From Caballeronia insecticola (lineage in GTDB: Bacteria; Pseudomonadota; Gammaproteobacteria; Burkholderiales; Burkholderiaceae), in contig NC_021294.1 in assembly GCF_000402035.1 (NCBI RefSeq), positions 62,001 through 126,000 of the forward strand: 64,000 nt of DNA. The letters are read 5' to 3'. The notes under the pieces were generated by a model, which was given only the letters and a program-made list of their open reading frames with translations, was not told where the DNA came from and did no database searches. Shown piece after piece: positions 63,402 to 64,000 of the stretch. Numbering within the stretch: position 1 is the first letter of the stretch; every line of letters begins with the position of its first letter. The translations under genes and the position numbers were made by a program.

Positions 63402-64000
63402 AGGCCGAGACGATTGGCGATCTGCGCAAGCTGCACGCCGTTGTCCGCGCCGAATTTCTGGCGAATCACGGACTGATGATTCGCCACCGTCTTCTGGCTC
63501 AAACCCAGTTTCTCCGCGATGCTCGGCAACGTATAACCCTGCACAAGCAGACGCAGCACTTCGAACTCGCGCGCCGATAGCTGGCGTCCGGGCGGTCCTT
63601 CCTGGATCGTCGCGCGCAACGCGAGCGCCTGCGAAATATCCGGGCTCAGATAACAGACGCGCCGCGCGACCGAGCGCACCGCTTCGACGAGCACATCGGG
63701 CGCGCTTGCTTTCGTGACATAACCGCGCGCACCGGCATCGAGCGCGCGGCGCACGAAGATCGCTTCCTCGTGCACACTGAAGATCAGCACGTGCGCGTGC
63801 GGCTCGCGCGCGAGCATGCGCCGCATCGCTTCGATGCCGCTTGCACCGGGCAACGCGAGATCCATCACGACGACATCCGGCTGCAACGCACAGAACTTCT
63901 GATAAGCCTCGGCCGCGTTGGCCGCTTCGCCCGCGACGTTCACATCGGGGCTGAGTTCGAGCAGACGCTTGTAGCCTTCACGGACGACCGCGTGATCGTC
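63320..64000 (-). CDS. NarL/FixJ-type response regulator (runs off right edge)
   Basis: The visible 226 residues begin inside the receiver (DDHAVVREGYKRLLELSPD), with the acceptor Asp in VVVMDLALPGASG and the lysine in YVTKASA. The LuxR-type HTH is LSAREFEVLRLLVQGYTLPSIAEKLGLSQKTVANH. Only a few N-terminal residues lie beyond the window. After the HTH a tail of about 20 residues (FTGSADAAFTASFGSMGSGS) is encoded opposite the end of the sensor kinase gene. It is the likely partner of that kinase and may control the TonB receptor. Confidence 0.9.
   Translation of the reverse strand, partial: DDHAVVREGYKRLLELSPDVNVAGEAANAAEAYQKFCALQPDVVVMDLALPGASGIEAMRRMLAREPHAHVLIFSVHEEAIFVRRALDAGARGYVTKASAPDVLVEAVRSVARRVCYLSPDISQALALRATIQEGPPGRQLSAREFEVLRLLVQGYTLPSIAEKLGLSQKTVANHQSVIRQKFGADNGVQLAQIANRLGLHFADFTGSADAAFTASFGSMGSGSPA

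Overview
The window looks like chromosomal DNA from a high-GC betaproteobacterium of the family Burkholderiaceae, most likely Burkholderia sensu lato (Caballeronia or Paraburkholderia). That reading rests on composition, on the protein sequences, and on gene sets typical of the group: hpn hopanoid genes, monomeric isocitrate dehydrogenase, a DUF4148 protein and many two-component systems. Genus and species cannot be fixed by eye. I see no rRNA, tRNA, CRISPR array, insertion sequence or prophage. Coding density is high. Several genes use TTG or GTG starts that are set by Shine-Dalgarno (SD) position or by translational coupling.

Layout. 1-3.6 kb: a (R)-3-hydroxybutyrate uptake and oxidation unit (GntP permease, then the dehydrogenase running off the left edge) with a divergent sigma-54 activator; a -24/-12 promoter and three matching GTCTC dyads are visible. 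3.7-9.2 kb: small lipoproteins, a lipocalin, an AEC transporter, a DUF4148 protein, an FMN reductase and a stress-domain repeat protein; a perfect pair of inverted DnaA boxes lies in a gene-free stretch. 9.4-14.5 kb: a large hybrid kinase, then CheY, CheC and PAS-GGDEF genes that form a chemotaxis-like unit without receptors. 14.5-38.5 kb: the hopanoid region in four blocks: hpnD-hpnE-shc-hpnG; mlaA-hpnN divergent from hpnM; ispH-hpnH divergent from hpnB; and hpnA. Between the blocks sit a hotdog thioesterase, a Cache sensor kinase with its regulator divergent from cstA-ybdD, a Phd/VapC-type toxin-antitoxin pair, and monomeric icd.

38.7-44.4 kb: a compact four-gene signalling operon (membrane GAF hybrid kinase with three receiver domains, CheR, CheB lacking its receiver, and a receiver-kinase fusion), again without an MCP, CheA or CheW. 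This is the most promising candidate for an under-described system. 44.5-54 kb: acylphosphatase convergent with an orphan egtD, a RarD-like exporter, an Mpo1-like protein, low-complexity secreted proteins, a lytic transglycosylase, an MFS efflux pump, a PhnZ-like HD oxygenase and a DnaJ-domain protein. 54.3-64 kb: a VOC protein with an upstream partner, a SulP-STAS-cNMP-binding fusion transporter, a DUF2380 protein, a beta-propeller protein, a TonB-dependent receptor and a two-component pair whose 3' ends overlap; the response regulator runs off the right edge.

How the genes fit together. HpnD, HpnE and Shc convert isoprenoid precursors to hopene, and IspH supplies those precursors. HpnH and HpnG start and extend the bacteriohopane side chain. 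HpnB and HpnA are likely head-group modifiers. HpnN, HpnM and this MlaA copy probably move hopanoids or other lipids between the membranes. No hpnC is visible, so the presqualene-to-hydroxysqualene step must be encoded elsewhere or done differently.
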